A DNA stretch of 64,000 nucleotides from Scleroderma bovista (lineage: Eukaryota; Basidiomycota; Agaricomycetes; Boletales; Sclerodermataceae). Made by a program: the position numbers and the translations under genes. The notes below the pieces were generated by a model, which saw only the letters and a list, made by a program, of their open reading frames with translations, was not told the DNA's origin and did not search any database. This document shows, piece by piece, positions 47,664 to 59,563 of the stretch. Location of the stretch: NCBI GenBank assembly GCA_037178675.1, contig JAYMGJ010000254.1, positions 62,001 to 126,000 on the forward strand, read 5' to 3'. Within the stretch, counting starts at the first letter, position 1. Every line of letters starts with the position of its first letter.

Positions 47664-48510
47664 ATGGACCGCGCAACACAGGATGACATTCCATCATTCA
47701 AAGTGACTGCCACAGCATCCGCAAAACCCCGGCCTGTGAAACATGATTTATCCAACGAGATAAGTAAGTGTCGGTTCTTAAGCGAGTCAAGCGGGGATGG
47801 CGCTGCAGTTGTCTGTTCATAGCGGCCATGACGGGGAATCCCCGTGGTGGCTGCGTGGTGGGTCAAGGGTCGATCAAGGCGGCACCTTCAAATGTTGCTA
47901 GACCATCTGTGACAAGCACACACAAGGCTTCAGAGGAGGCCAGGTAAGCGCGCTTATAGTCGTTGGAAGTTGGTTGACTGATGGCAACGGGAATGGATGA
48001 CTTTGGTATGTATCAAATTAATTATGAAATGCAGGCCTGCCTCGTTTTGACAACAGTGCGACCTGGATGCAGTCAACGGACTAACGTCCATCATTGTGGA
48101 CGTCACCACATGGGATACAAACCCATGGCCCTGGTGAGCATTTTGCAATTGCACAGAAGAGAAATGTTGTTTCCTTGAATGCTTTTCTATCAGGGCAATG
48201 TCCCTTACGTTTGTATCACAAAGGTTTGTCAGTAAAGTAAGTTGTTCAGTCCTGAACGAGCGCTGACCTATTGTGAGGACAGGTTATATCTGGTCAAGTT
48301 CTCCAGCGTAGCGAACCTTTTTTTCCGGATATATTCAAAAAGCACGCCGTTCGCTCAGTATCTGCCGCAACTAGAGTGTGTCAAATAACTTATCAACACT
48401 TTGTATGGATCTCCCATGGGTTTAATAACGATGTCTACGGTGAACCACGATCGTCGTCATTACAAATTCTGATTAATCTTGGAAGGGAAGGCGCTCGTGT
48501 AAAGGAATGA
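47664..48510 (+). CDS. Unidentified multi-exon protein
   Basis: Start MDRATQDDIPSFKV at 47664, with a donor GTAAGT after VKHDLSNEI. A second exon reads SIKAAPSNVARPSVTST and ends at GTAAGC (about 47945). A third contains LDAVNGLTSIIVDVTTWDT. A fourth begins AMSLTFVSQRFVSK. The last exon (VISGQVLQRSEPFFPD...; HFVWISHGFNNDVYGE) is open to TGA 48508-48510. The last three exons join in frame; the junction between exons 2 and 3 I could not place in phase. I do not recognise a family. It sits between the ferric reductase and an MFS transporter in the same direction. Confidence 0.5.
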
Positions 48511-48605
48511 CCCACGTGCATAAATGAGCGTTTTTTCTTCGACTTATAAGTCCACACAGAACAATGAGGACCTTCGCCCACTTATTCTTTTAGCTTCCTT
48601 TCCAG

Positions 48606-50637
48606 ATGAGCATTATGTCGATGGAGACAACTCATGTTGCACAAGATGCTTTCTTAACTGTAGCGGAACATTCTGGTAGCTCTTCGGGTAACCACAACGA
48701 GACACCACCGGAACTAAAATACGCCGGTGGTGATCCTCCAGATGGGGGGGTCAAAGCTTGGTCAGTTGTCTTAGGGTGAGGTTTCCTTTGAGCTATGACA
48801 TTGTTTCTGACCACATATTTATGTAGAGCCTCACTGACAATTTTTGTCACGTAAGTTTGCCCCATCTTGTGTCTTTGGGCATCAGTTTATCTGGTGTTCA
48901 GGTTGGGGTATATAAATATGTGGGGGGTAAATAATGTTGTTTCCTACTGTCTTTCAGGAATTTTTCACACCCTCTCAGTTATATCAAGATTATTATGAAC
49001 ATGTTTTTTTGCCAGATAGCAGTCCATCCACAATGTCAGGTCATCATTCCAACAGGTCCTGACATCCTGCTAACACGCCTCCAAGTGCATGGATAGGTTC
49101 AATTCAGGTAAGGCTGACACCTTTTCATCTTGGGCCTTGTTCATTGCTCATCTGACATGATAGTATGCTTTTATGTTCCTTCCTAGCCTTATCACGGGAC
49201 AATTGTTGGACCTGGGATACTTCAAGCTTCCCTATTTCATTTCAAGCTGTCTTCTCCTCACATGCATATTCCTCACTGCAGAATGTACCAAGTACTGGCA
49301 ATTCTTCCTCGTTCAGGGGCTCGGTGGTGGGGTGGGTTCTTTTCTTTATTAAAAAGCCAACTCATGGCTTGGTGTTGATAGCTGGCCAGTGGCATCATGT
49401 TTGGGCCAGCATTGGGGGTTATTCGCCACTGGTTTTCGAAGAGGAGTGGGTTGGCCCTCGGTGTTGCTTCTACCGGATCGTCGCTTGGCGGGACAGTATT
49501 TGCTATTGTGGGGCAAAACCTCTTACCGCTGGTTGGGTGCGTGTCCAATGAACTATCTACATGTGTGATGTTCAATGATATCGTCTTCAGGTTTAAATGG
49601 ACTGTTAGAGTTTTCGGGTTCATAGTGTTTGCTGCCCTCGGAATTGCCAACATTGTGAGTTTCAATTCCGAATATGCCAATAATAATAATCCCTGTACCA
49701 ACTTTGCGAGGGACTTGAGACTATAGATAGGAGACTCCCACCTGTGAATGCCAACGGTGGACTTTTCAACCTGGCTGCATTTCGCAATCTGGCATATGTT
49801 GTTTATTGTATGTCAGGAGTATCTTGTCTTCTCGGGCTCTTTACGGGTAGGTCTCCATTATGTGGCTAACAAGCGAAGGCTACATAACATGGTTTGCTGA
49901 CTTAACCAATAGTCTTGACCTATTTGCCTGCGAGTGCCAATCTAGCCGGTATCTCGAATAGATTCGCTTTTTACTTCGTCGCCATTGCGAATGCTTCGTC
50001 TACGGCTGGCCGACTTTCTGCGGGCTGCCTTGCTGATATAGTTGGTGTGTGCAATGTCGAAGGTGCCATTTAATATATTCCTTCAATCTGATTCGTATTG
50101 TTCTGCAAACGCAGGTCCACTTAATGTCATGATACCTTTCACGATTATAGCTGGTATTACCAGCTTTGTCTGGCCACTTGCAACCACCCAGGGGTCGCTT
50201 ATAGTAGTATCAGTGGTATATGGGTACGTTTTTCTTCTTCCCCACTGGGAACAACGCACATATTATTACAGCTTCGCATTTGGGGCATATATTTCTGTCT
50301 TCATTGCTCCTGTTTTCGCAATGGGCGAAGTAGGCGATGTCGGACGACGCACAGGAATGTTCCTAACTGTTAGTACGTTGGGTTTGTTAATTGGTCCTCC
50401 GATTTCTGGCGCAATCAATGGGAAGACTGGCCATTTCAAGGATGTCGGCTATTATGCAGGTGGGTCGTTTATCACTTCCTTCTTCCATCGTTCTCCTATT
50501 TCGTTCTCGCACCTGGGTTCTTGGAACCTCTGGGAAACCGTTGTGGTGACGACTTAGGGGGTATTATCGTATTCTCGGTTTTTTTGCTCATCGTTGTTCG
50601 GCATCTTCAATTGAGACAATTGTTTGGAAAGGGTTAG
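48606..50637 (+). CDS. MFS transporter, monocarboxylate-permease-like
   Basis: Major-facilitator membrane transporter of the fungal MCT-like type. The cytosolic N-terminus (MSIMSMETTHVAQDA) is followed by PPDGGVKAWSVVLG, a hallmark start of this group (DGG-x-WG/A-V). Membrane helices include YINMWGVFQEFF, SCLLLTCIFLTAE and GLALGVASTGSSLGG. The loop motif RHWFSKRSGLALG is typical of MFS. Later exons give FYFVAIANASSTAGRLSAG, SFVWPLATTQGSLIVV, and DVGRRTGMFLTVSTLGLLIGPPISG. The last exon (GGIIVFSVFLLIVV...) ends at TAG 50635-50637 after splicing over 50461-50560. No break was found. Substrate (short-chain carboxylate or other) cannot be told from sequence. Confidence 0.8.
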
Positions 50638-51127
50638 ACATATTATGTTACAATGCATGGACCAATGAGGGGAACCCTAGTGCTGGAAAGCTGGCACCTC
50701 ACGACTTTCGTGCCTCCTTTAAGATGCATGTTTTCAGGCCATATGGAACCAGCCCGCGATTGAATTGGCATTTGGTGTCACACCTCATGTATCTACATAT
50801 TTGATTACCGGAAATTAGAACGGATATTATTCCCTTGCTAACACGCAGGTAAGATGTGGAAGTCAGAAACTTAAGTCATTTGATACCCTCGTCCCAACAT
50901 GCAAGACTTCAAACACTTTGAATCAGATGGGCAGGTGCGCTGGTTAGCTAACATAGGCTATCATTAATGGAGTCCGTTGGGCAAGAGAGTTTTCCTCCAA
51001 TCCACTCATAGGAAAATACAAGATATTACACTGGACAAGATAAAAGCACATCAACGCTCAGTCATGGTAACACAAAGGTCTATATTATCGATACACGTTA
51101 TGGCCCTTTATCCCACCACGGCTTAAA
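50638..51127. other. Intergenic region between convergent genes
   Basis: Nothing recognisable. It holds the 3' ends of the MFS transporter (plus) and GID5 (minus). Confidence 0.45.
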
Positions 51128-54102
51128 TCACAACAGTTCCCCCACCGTCGACGGCTCCATCAAATCCAACACTTGCTTCGCAAGCATCGCCACCTCCTTG
51201 TCGTCCCCTGGACATATCGGATGATGATGCGAAGAATGCGTGTGCAAGTGGTGATAATGTTGATAGTAATGATGATGCATGGGGTGTCTCAGACTTCCTG
51301 GGCTGGCACTCACACTGCCCATACCAATACCGATGCTCGGACTGACGCCAGAACTTCCGGCGCTCGTTCCCAACACCCCGGCCACGGGTGCACCGCTGCC
51401 AACACCACCACCACCCCGCTCACACAAATGCCTCAATGTCGACACAAACCCTGCTTCTACCAGATCCCTCTTTCGTCTCTGGTTCGTCTGGAGCAGACTC
51501 AGAATGCACCTGACGAGGGGAATCCGTGTACCTGGATGGGCATCTGCTAGACAGCGATACATCCCTCCGAGGATGTGTGGGTGTGTGAATATGAGGTCTT
51601 GTTGGGAGCGTGAGCCGTTGGCGATATTGCCGAGGACATAGGTTGTCTGTGCGGATGGGTTGTCAGGTGAGAAAGTGAAAACGTAGAACGTGGAATGTGA
51701 AACAGAGGGAAGGGCGGACGTACCTCGCGAATCACCATTTCGTGCGCGGAATCAAGTCCCGCAGAAAGACAGGTTGCAAGCCCTTCATCGCCCATAGCTC
51801 CAAACACCAAATTCACACCTGCTTCGTCTGTAGTAAGGTTGCGCAGGATCGTAAATGCCTGTTCCTGTATCTCCGGATCGGGGTCATTCGTGAGCCTGTG
51901 GTGATAGCTCGGTGTGTTGATGCGGATGAAAATAGGAAAACTAGGACATACTCTGCGAGATGTGGCCATCGAAGGTGGGTCATGGCCATGTTTTTCATTC
52001 CAGAGGTGCTTTTGGACAAAAGGTTCTTAATGGTCCATAGAACGTTCACTCGTATCTCTTGGTTATCCATCGCGAATAGCTGCATCAGCCTACGCATCAA
52101 GCCATCCTCGAGCATGACCTTCCATGGCCTCAGCATCCGTAAGCAACCGAGATTGCGAAGACTCACAGTGCGCAGAGGTGAAAACTCGTTAACGAGGTTA
52201 CATACAGTCGCCAACGCAGCAGCCGTTACGCGTATATCCTCGTCTTCCTTCTTAAAGATATTATACACGGCGATACCGGCTCCGCTATCTGTAATGTTCG
52301 TTCGGATGACAGCAGCATCACGGCTGAGGGAGCGTAAACAATGACATGCAGCACATCGGACTCCGACATTTTTCTGTTTAAGACAGGCCTGGATGACCGG
52401 GACGAGATCGAATGTGTCGGCTACCTCTCGCTTGAGGGGCTTGTCGAAGAGAGAGATGGCTGCTATTGCCTTGAGAGATGCCTGGGCGGACGACGATCAA
52501 TGGAACTGAGATAAGATGGGGAAAATGCGGACCTCTCTGAGGGAGACTCTGCTTTCGGGCTCGTCCATTTCCCACTCGTCAGTGGTGTCTAGGGGTGTTA
52601 CGGATTTGACGAGAGAGACAAGACTGGCTAGGACACCGCGTTCCGCAGCTTTAATACCCAGATCCCTTTCATCTCTGATAAGTGCGTCTATAACAAAATA
52701 CGCATTCGGATTACGCTCGACGGGACAAGGGCCGGGTACGCACAGATGGTGTAGCATGCCTTGATCTGGTGTTGTAGTTGCTCTGATGACGAGGTAAGGA
52801 TTCGGTTGACGACGTGGATGACCGTGAGTGCTGCTGCTTGGTCCACGGTACCAGAGTGATGGCTCGTCTGAGCACGGATGATGTGGGTAATGCTGCCACC
52901 ACTTCGGTGAATGTATGCATTTTGTATGAATAAATATACACGGACCATAATGCAGCTGCTAGCTGAACATCCGTTGCCCGATTTTTCGTGTGCGATAGAA
53001 CGAGATTGAGAGCAGTAGTGGTTGCTTCGTCGATGGGTTGGAAAGGTTCAACAAGAGTGAGATGTTCGCCGTACCTTCTATGGGTGTCTTTGTGAGGACG
53101 TTTGCGACGGGCAGGTTGTCCATAGCCAATGCTCCTATAGCGCCCAGCGCTGCTTCCTGCACCTAAATACACCGTGGCCACATCAGTGCATTCCCAAGTC
53201 AAGAAATGCACTGTACGCACCTTGTTATCCCTGCGCTGGATCATCACGATAAGATGCCTGAGAACCCAAGCACCTTGTTTGCCGCTTGCAACTGCGTGAA
53301 CGACGTCGTGCTTTTCCCAGCCTCGTCTTCCCCTGATATCTTTTTGACGTTCGTGGGATGGAAGCCATTGGATTATGGCGGCGCGATGTGTGTCGTTGCG
53401 GACAGCAGATCCTATGCACTGTGCGATGTGGAGGGATGTCTGGGGAGAAGAGTTCTCTAGCAAGGGAAGGTAGACATCTAGACATTCATACTGATCCACG
53501 GTATGAGCACGACGAATGATTCACATCGGTACCTTATCGGAGGAGTGACCCACCTCGAAGAGATAATCAAGTGCAACTTTTGCTTCGGCACGCAGTTCCG
53601 GCGTGTGCGTACGCATAGGTCCGTGAGAAGGACCTACGACATCTGCGATGGCGCCAGCAAGTATACGCAGGCCCCGTGCGAGTGCCGATTTGAGAGCGGG
53701 TATGCCCAATGCATGTTGGTTTGCAAGTGCACGGATGATCTCTTGGTGTGCATTGGCACGGAGCAGACTGACAAGGGTCGTGTCTGAGCCTGTGTTCCAG
53801 TGAGCACGAGGACGACCTGCGACGACAGACTAGACCCACCGTATGCGAGTGAGGAGATGACATGGACTGCTTCGATGCGAATGTCGTCCTTCGAGCCCTG
53901 TGGTTCGCTGGCGCTGTGTGCTGTGTGGTTCAGACAGCTGACGAGTCTGCAGGTGGTCAATCAACACATACACATATGCACTCCAAACTCACAGGTGAAT
54001 GAAGGCAGCATCCCTGGCGAGTGCAAGCTTAGCACAGGGGTTGCCAATGACCGTGTTCTTGAGTTGCTTGAGAGACCCAACTGTTATTTTTCTGACTGTC
54101 AT
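51128..54102 (-). CDS. GID5: ARMC8/Vid28 armadillo subunit of the GID ubiquitin ligase
   Basis: Scaffold subunit of the GID/CTLH E3 ligase, which in yeast recognises gluconeogenic enzymes. The N-terminus MTVRKITVGSLKQLKNTVIGNP is the family start (LKNxIIGNP). Successive armadillo-type helices follow: ALARGLRILAGAIADVVG, AALGAIGALAMDN, VTAAALATVCNLVNEFSPLR, and IRVNVLWTIKNLLSKSTSG. The C-terminal part has IQEQAFTILRNLTTDEAGV and LVRCILSLLQTNQRRKRDLVEAGFVSTLR, the ARMC8 C-terminal block. A Gly/Ser- and His-rich insertion (HHYYQHYHHLHTHSSHHH) precedes the end at TGA 51128-51130. I chose the start at 54102 because it opens directly on the conserved motif; upstream frame lacks it. The gene is head to head with IML2. 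Confidence 0.85.
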
Positions 54103-54179
54103 GACCGGAAAGACACAGCAAGTCGGAACTCGGATCGCCAGGGGAAGCTCAACCACTGACGACCACGACGAGCACGACG
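54103..54179. promoter_or_regulatory. Short bidirectional promoter between GID5 and IML2
   Basis: Only 77 bases separate the two divergent start codons. The stretch contains a CACGACGAGCACGACGA repeat near 54162-54180 and no TATA box. Transcript starts probably overlap or lie within the coding exons of the opposite gene. Confidence 0.5.
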
Positions 54180-57103
54180 ATGGCGACTGAAACTGAAGAA
54201 ATGCTGAGACTGGCATCGAGTGGATTCGACCTGCTCTTTGCAAACGATATCGATGCCGCAATGCGTGCATTCTCTGCTGACGGACAGGACAACTCACCGT
54301 TCCACCTGATGGGACTGGGCGTGTGTGCATTTCTCAAAGCTGCTCTCGGAATGGAGGTCGGTCTGTCTTTCTCGTACTGCTCATTACTCATGGAGATCGT
54401 CTGCTAACCCTTAGGCCGACCTTATGGAGGACGCCACTCGCTGTCTAACCCTCTCTGAACAAGGCGCCAAGAAATATCTCAAACTCGCAAAGGCATCACC
54501 TTCGGGGCATCGTTTCCAGCCTGGAATGGAGTGGGAGGTCCTCCACACAGACGCAGTTGTACTCCTGGGGTTGACCCATGCACTCAGGTATGACGTCCCC
54601 TTAGGCGTGTGCTCGTGTCATCCATGGGCTAACGATGCTACACTTCAACAGCGAGTCGTACAGGGGATACCTTCAGTGCTTGTCAGTTCCCGTTCTTTGA
54701 TGCGCATCCCCCATCCATGCTGAAGTTTCCTTAGATACGAACTCAACAGGCGAGCATATTTCCACCTTGTCTCCTGTATTCTCCCTTCTTAACGTCTTAC
54801 ACGTGCACTTCTCTTCCGCCCACAGCGCGCACTCCAAATTTACTAAGTAAGCATCTTGTCGTGGTCGTGGTCATACGTTATGATATGCATGCACGATGCC
54901 ACGACCTACCCCCAGAATGTTCAAAATGCTGTACCCCAACGGACTAGACGCATACGCAACGCCCAGTCATTCCACCCCTGTACCATCACGTACTCCTTCT
55001 CACACCAGTTTGAAATCACCCATAGTTACCCCTGTCCGAAACCTCGGATTTTTCGCACGCTGGACAGGGTTCCCATTTGGAGGCGCTAATGCGCCACAGC
55101 CTATCGTTGGCACGATCGCCACTCCTTCAAATGGACCCGTCGAAGAACTCATTTTATCAGGAGCAGCTTTTGGTAGGCACATTACCGCCTTTAATGTGTT
55201 GCTCTAATTCGAGAGCTCCATGCCTTCTGCAGGTTATGGACTGTTCAATCTCGTTTTGTCACTTTTACCTGCCAAGATTAGGTGTGTTTCTAAGTCAGGA
55301 AGGTAGGCTCGATATGGTGACATGTTTTCCAGGAACGTTGTTGGATTTCTTGGGTATAACCATGATCGGCAACTTGCTCTCAAGGCGCTTGCAGTGTCTG
55401 CTGCACGGTCAGACGTACATGCTGTCTTCTCCGGGTATGCAATTGCTTACTTTCCTCGTATCATGTCTCACGTCTGTATGTCCAGGTTGGTATTAATGAC
55501 GTACTACGGCGTTGTTCTACTTATGTCTGGGTACCAGGCGGACGAGAAACACATCGTCAGTCAGTACATAGGTATCGTACAAAGGTGGGTCTTACTGCTA
55601 CTGTGTCTCGTGGAACACGATCTCACCGTGTTGTATCAGAGTGTCAGAGCGATATCCAAAGGGTTCTCTGTGGATACTCAACAAGGTGGGCGAGTGCCGT
55701 CTCTTCTTTTTATTAGGCTTACACTCCCCCAGGCCAAGATCCAGCGCATGACGAGTGACATAGAGGGTGCCATCGCGACGCTAAAAGAGGGTCTGCAGAC
55801 AGACAGACAGATGTTCCCGCAAGCAGATACATTGGTATGTATGCGTCACCCTGGTATTTACGCGTTGAAACAACGGTCCGTGCGTATCATAGTTGGCTTT
55901 TGAGTTGGCATGGACACTGTTGCAGTCACGTCGATATGAGGAGAGCGCACAGATGTTTTCAGATCTCACAAAGATGAATAGCTGGTGGGTTGCTCTGACC
56001 CATTCTTGTGCAGACATTGATATCCTTGTTTCCAGGAGTCATGCCACATACCAGTTCCTCGCTGCAGGTATTTCCATATGAAATCTTTACACTACAACTC
56101 GCTAGATGGCGTTTCACAGGATGTTATGTGTCCATTGGGCAATTGAGTAAAGCACAGAAGATATTCGATAGGTTACCCGGAGTCATGGATAGACGCAGAG
56201 GGAGGAACATGCCCACTGAGGTCTTTATTAAGAAGAAGCGTGCGTGGTCTTAATGTCAGTTTCGATGTCATTAACAGTGCGCTCCAGTGGCCTTTTACAA
56301 AAAGAAGCAGGCTCGGCGTGGTGGTGATCCAAGAATTTTTGCAGAATCGATGAGAATAAGCCCTGCAGAAGGTACGTCTCTGATCCTGTTAACTGCATAT
56401 CCTGACGAAGTAGCACAGAGCTTGCCATTGGTGGGTACTCGTGATGATGGTCTTGTATAATTGTCGTGGTTGACTTTATGTTGATTCCACAGTCTGGAAC
56501 ACACACTCACATGCGGACCATGAAACCGCATTGGCACATATCCAAGAACTAAGCACACTTACCCCTCCCGTTGGACTTCAAACTGTATACCTACCACCCC
56601 CGACGCCTGTCCCAAACACGAACCTGGATACCGACGTAGACCTAGATACCCCTGATGAACTTGCCGTGCGCTCTCTCATCCTCGGCATTGTCCATCGCAC
56701 ACTCGGAGACTACCAAGGTTCACGGATCCTGCTCGATGATGCATTGAAACATTGGAGAGAGGCAGAGACAAATAATTGGGTCGGGGGTGTGACGTATTTT
56801 GAGTTGGCGGTGCTGGATATGAAAGATGGTGAAAGGGCTGCTGCGGAGGCGGAGGCGGGGGCGTCTGCGTTGGGTGATAAAGGAGACAAATCATATTACG
56901 ATGTGGGCGAGGAAGAGGGTGGGAAGAGCGCAGTGCTTGATACATGGCGTCGTGCAATCCGGAGTGCGCGGGAGGCACTCCAGAGGGCGCATGCGCTGTG
57001 CACGCGCGAGGCGGATCTGTCGTCGCGCCTTGATAGCAGGGTTGTGATGCTTCGCGAGGAGATCGAGGTAAAGATGAGGATGGTAGGGATAAGTGATGTA
57101 TGA
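54180..57103 (+). CDS. IML2: IML2 / TTC39-family TPR protein
   Basis: Fungal TPR protein of the IML2/TTC39 (DUF3808) family, linked in yeast to inclusion-body clearance with lipid droplets. Start [20 protein letters not shown]. The first exons contain the family's hallmark block ([19 protein letters not shown], then [20 protein letters not shown]). Middle exons hold [14 protein letters not shown] and [21 protein letters not shown], a conserved segment. The TPR-like part follows: [19 protein letters not shown] and [20 protein letters not shown]. The last exon has [20 protein letters not shown] and [15 protein letters not shown] and ends MRMVGISDV. About a dozen introns; every junction tried stays open. 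Its last roughly 560 bases plus downstream sequence are duplicated at 59564-60410. Confidence 0.85.
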
Positions 57104-58001
57104 GTGGACTCAGATCAGATGCTTGTGTATGTACTCCATAAATATGATGCACATGACAGACTGGAACACTGAGCATGTGGATCTTAACTTTGGACAGCGA
57201 ACAAAATGATAAATAATACCAGAGCTCCGGAGAGCCAATAATATCAACCAACCTGAGAGCCTATAAGGGCAATTTGACCAACCAAGAGAGGCATCTGTCT
57301 TGAGGACCACCGCTCGCAATGGGAATTGTCGCTGCATGTAGATATTTGGGCGCTGCGCTAGACTAATGTTGGTAAGCGTCGCATGCACTTAGAATATCTA
57401 CTTGATCACCAGAGGCATGTGTAAGGTTCATGTGGCAACGTCAACACAGGATTTTCTGTTACGCCTGGGTTACGCAGTATATGGCTGACAGGACCACTGG
57501 GACATAGAGAATTTTGATTGAGTAAGGTGACTGGGGATGATGCATTGATGCATAACACTCTCGCTGCGAATGAACAGGTCGTGACCAAGTTAGTAGAATG
57601 AGACGATGAGAGAAGTTAAATGGTTACATAATCAAGTAATCAAGTAGTTTGTTTACGAAAGCGGGGCGCACTCCTGAGCCTGTTCCTTGATTGGCATGTC
57701 TATGATGGTATGAACTTCTGTTGGAAGGTGAGATCGGTGCAAGTGCATGGCAGGTAAGTCGTCTATTGTGCGATGAACTGTCTTACATTGCGTCTTTTTG
57801 GTTCCATTGTTCAACTACGGTAAGGCTCTATGCTACTAGACATACTAGATCTAGAGGCGCTCTTTCGAATTCCCCTACATATCGCCTACGTTTCTCTTCC
57901 AGACCGGTGTCTGTTTTCTTTTGGCTTACCCACTGGGGCCAACGCTCGCCGTTGTCCCTTTACACGCCCCCAATTCACCTCACACTTGGACCATTGACAA
58001 G
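57104..58001. other. Intergenic region between IML2 and the secreted protein gene
   Basis: 57104-57400 is the IML2 3' flank, duplicated at 59832-60410. The rest is the probable promoter of the secreted protein gene, ending in a pyrimidine-rich leader (TTCTCTTCC; CAATTCACC). No other gene seen. Confidence 0.5.
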
Positions 58002-58989
58002 ATGAAGTTCATCTCCTTCGCGACCCTCGTCGTCGCCTCCATTGTTTCTGCTCGGCCTGACCTTAAACAACGCATACCCAGTAGCATCTATGACAGGGCT
58101 ACACTGGATGCCACAGGCAGTCCCGGCAATGGCACCAACGGTACTACTCCTGGCGCTCCTGCGAACTCGACCGACCCACAGAGTTCTTTCACCCTCCTCC
58201 AGTCTGTTATTGCTACTGGCTTTACAAATGATGGTACAAGCGGGGATGGTTCAAAACCTGGCATAACTCCTTCTCTCACGTCCACCAATAATTTTATCAA
58301 CTACTGTGCGACGCTCAATCTGCCCATTACAAACGGTTCTCAGATCAAGTCCGGTTCCTGCAACCCTGCTCCAATGGGTGCTATTCCGTCCACTTCCAAC
58401 ATGCCCAGTGCCAAGTTTGTCAGCCCCTCCAACTTGGCCGTTATTCCGCCCAATACGACTTTTCAAGTCGCTCTGGCCATCAGAGGCTTGGAGACTGGCT
58501 TCTTTGTCAACCCAGATGCCAACTGGTATGCTGCGCCTCAGCAGCTTAATATGACCACCGGCAACATCATGGGTCACTCCCATATTGTCATTGAGAAGCT
58601 CGACAATCTGACGCAGACGACGCCCACTGATCCCACCAAGTTCGCATTCTTCGCGGGTTTGAACGGCAAGGCAGATGCAAATGGCTTGCTATACGTCAAT
58701 GTCACCAATGGCCTGCCTGAGGGCACCTACAGGATGGCTTCTATTAACGTCGCAATGAACCACCAACCTGCATTGGTAGCTATCCCTCAACGCGGCGCTT
58801 TGGATGATGCTATATACGTGAGTTTGTCCCTGGTCATTCTAGCAACAGAATTTAATACTTATGGGTTGCCGGTAGTTCGTCGTCGTTGCTAGCAGCTGCT
58901 CACGATCGCTGTCATCGATCACAGCAGTGGAGGTGTTGGCCGTTGTTGCCATTATCATCGTGCCATTGGCTACAAGTTGCTGCGTGTGA
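58002..58989 (+). CDS. Secreted Thr/Ser/Gly-rich basidiomycete protein
   Basis: A signal peptide at the start (MKFISFATLVVASIVSARPD) indicates secretion. The mature part has a Gly/Thr/Asn-rich linker (GSPGNGTNGTTPGAPANST) with several N-glycosylation sites. It is followed by the conserved block of a common mushroom secreted family of unknown function: LLQSVIATGFTNDGT, SLTSTNNFINYCATLNLPIT, GSCNPAPMGAIPS, GHSHIVIEKLD, FAFFAGLN, GTYRMASINVAMNHQPALV, and RGALDDAIY. One intron (58819-58879, GTGAGT...TAG) joins AIY to FVVVASSCS, giving a hydrophobic C-terminus (VLAVVAIIIVPLATS) and TGA 58987-58989. The hydrophobic tail is unusual for the family, so the last exon may be acquired or misread. Confidence 0.8.
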
Positions 58990-59096
58990 CTTGGTGGGGT
59001 AACGTTGTTGTGGCCGCCATGATGGTCCGTCATTGAAGTGGAAGTGGTGGCTAGTGCTGTTGTCGCTCGTGGCCATTGAGATGGAGGTTGTCGTCG

Positions 59097-59503
59097 TCAA
59101 ACGCGCATACAGACGTACAGTGCTGCAAACAACTCGCAAATGGCTGGAAATGAAGTGATGAATGTCAGAATACTCACCTGATGGCGCCAAATCAAGCAAG
59201 CGCCTGCCAATCAATGGAAAAGCAGCATCGACAACGTTGATGTATAAGTACTGCGAAACGTGCCAATCAAGGTCCCAAGTCGACGAATCGTCTTTGGACG
59301 AGTGGAGGGCGCAGAAGAGGTAGTTGCGGCGAGCGTTGAGGGCGAGACGGCTGGCGGCCGAAACGGAGGTGATGGTGAGGGCGGAGAAAGCGCAAATGAG
59401 GCTGGCTGGAGATAGTCAGCATATGCGTCAAAACCATGTATATATTGTGAAGAAGTGGCTTACCTGTTGTCCGGACCACCCACAAACTATGCAGTGTGTC
59501 CAT
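59097..59503 (-). CDS. Small membrane protein, unidentified
   Basis: Three exons splice cleanly. The Met at 59503 begins MDTLHSLWVVRTT. Intron 1 is about 59411-59463 (GTAAGC...CAG). Exon 2 has a hydrophobic stretch SLICAFSALTITSVSAASRLA and RRNYLFCALHSSKDDSS, then INVVDAAFPLIGRRLLDL. Intron 2 has donor GTGAGT near 59176. Exon 3 reads ICELFAALYVCMRV with stop TGA at 59097-59099. Total about 105 residues with two or three hydrophobic segments. I recognise no family; it could be the surviving end of a larger membrane protein. Its 5' side abuts the duplicated IML2 fragment, so its promoter may have been replaced. Confidence 0.45.
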
Positions 59504-59563
59504 ACAACGTCATTAGACGGCGACGACAGATGTGGTTGGGTCGAGGTCACATGTGGGCGCAAG

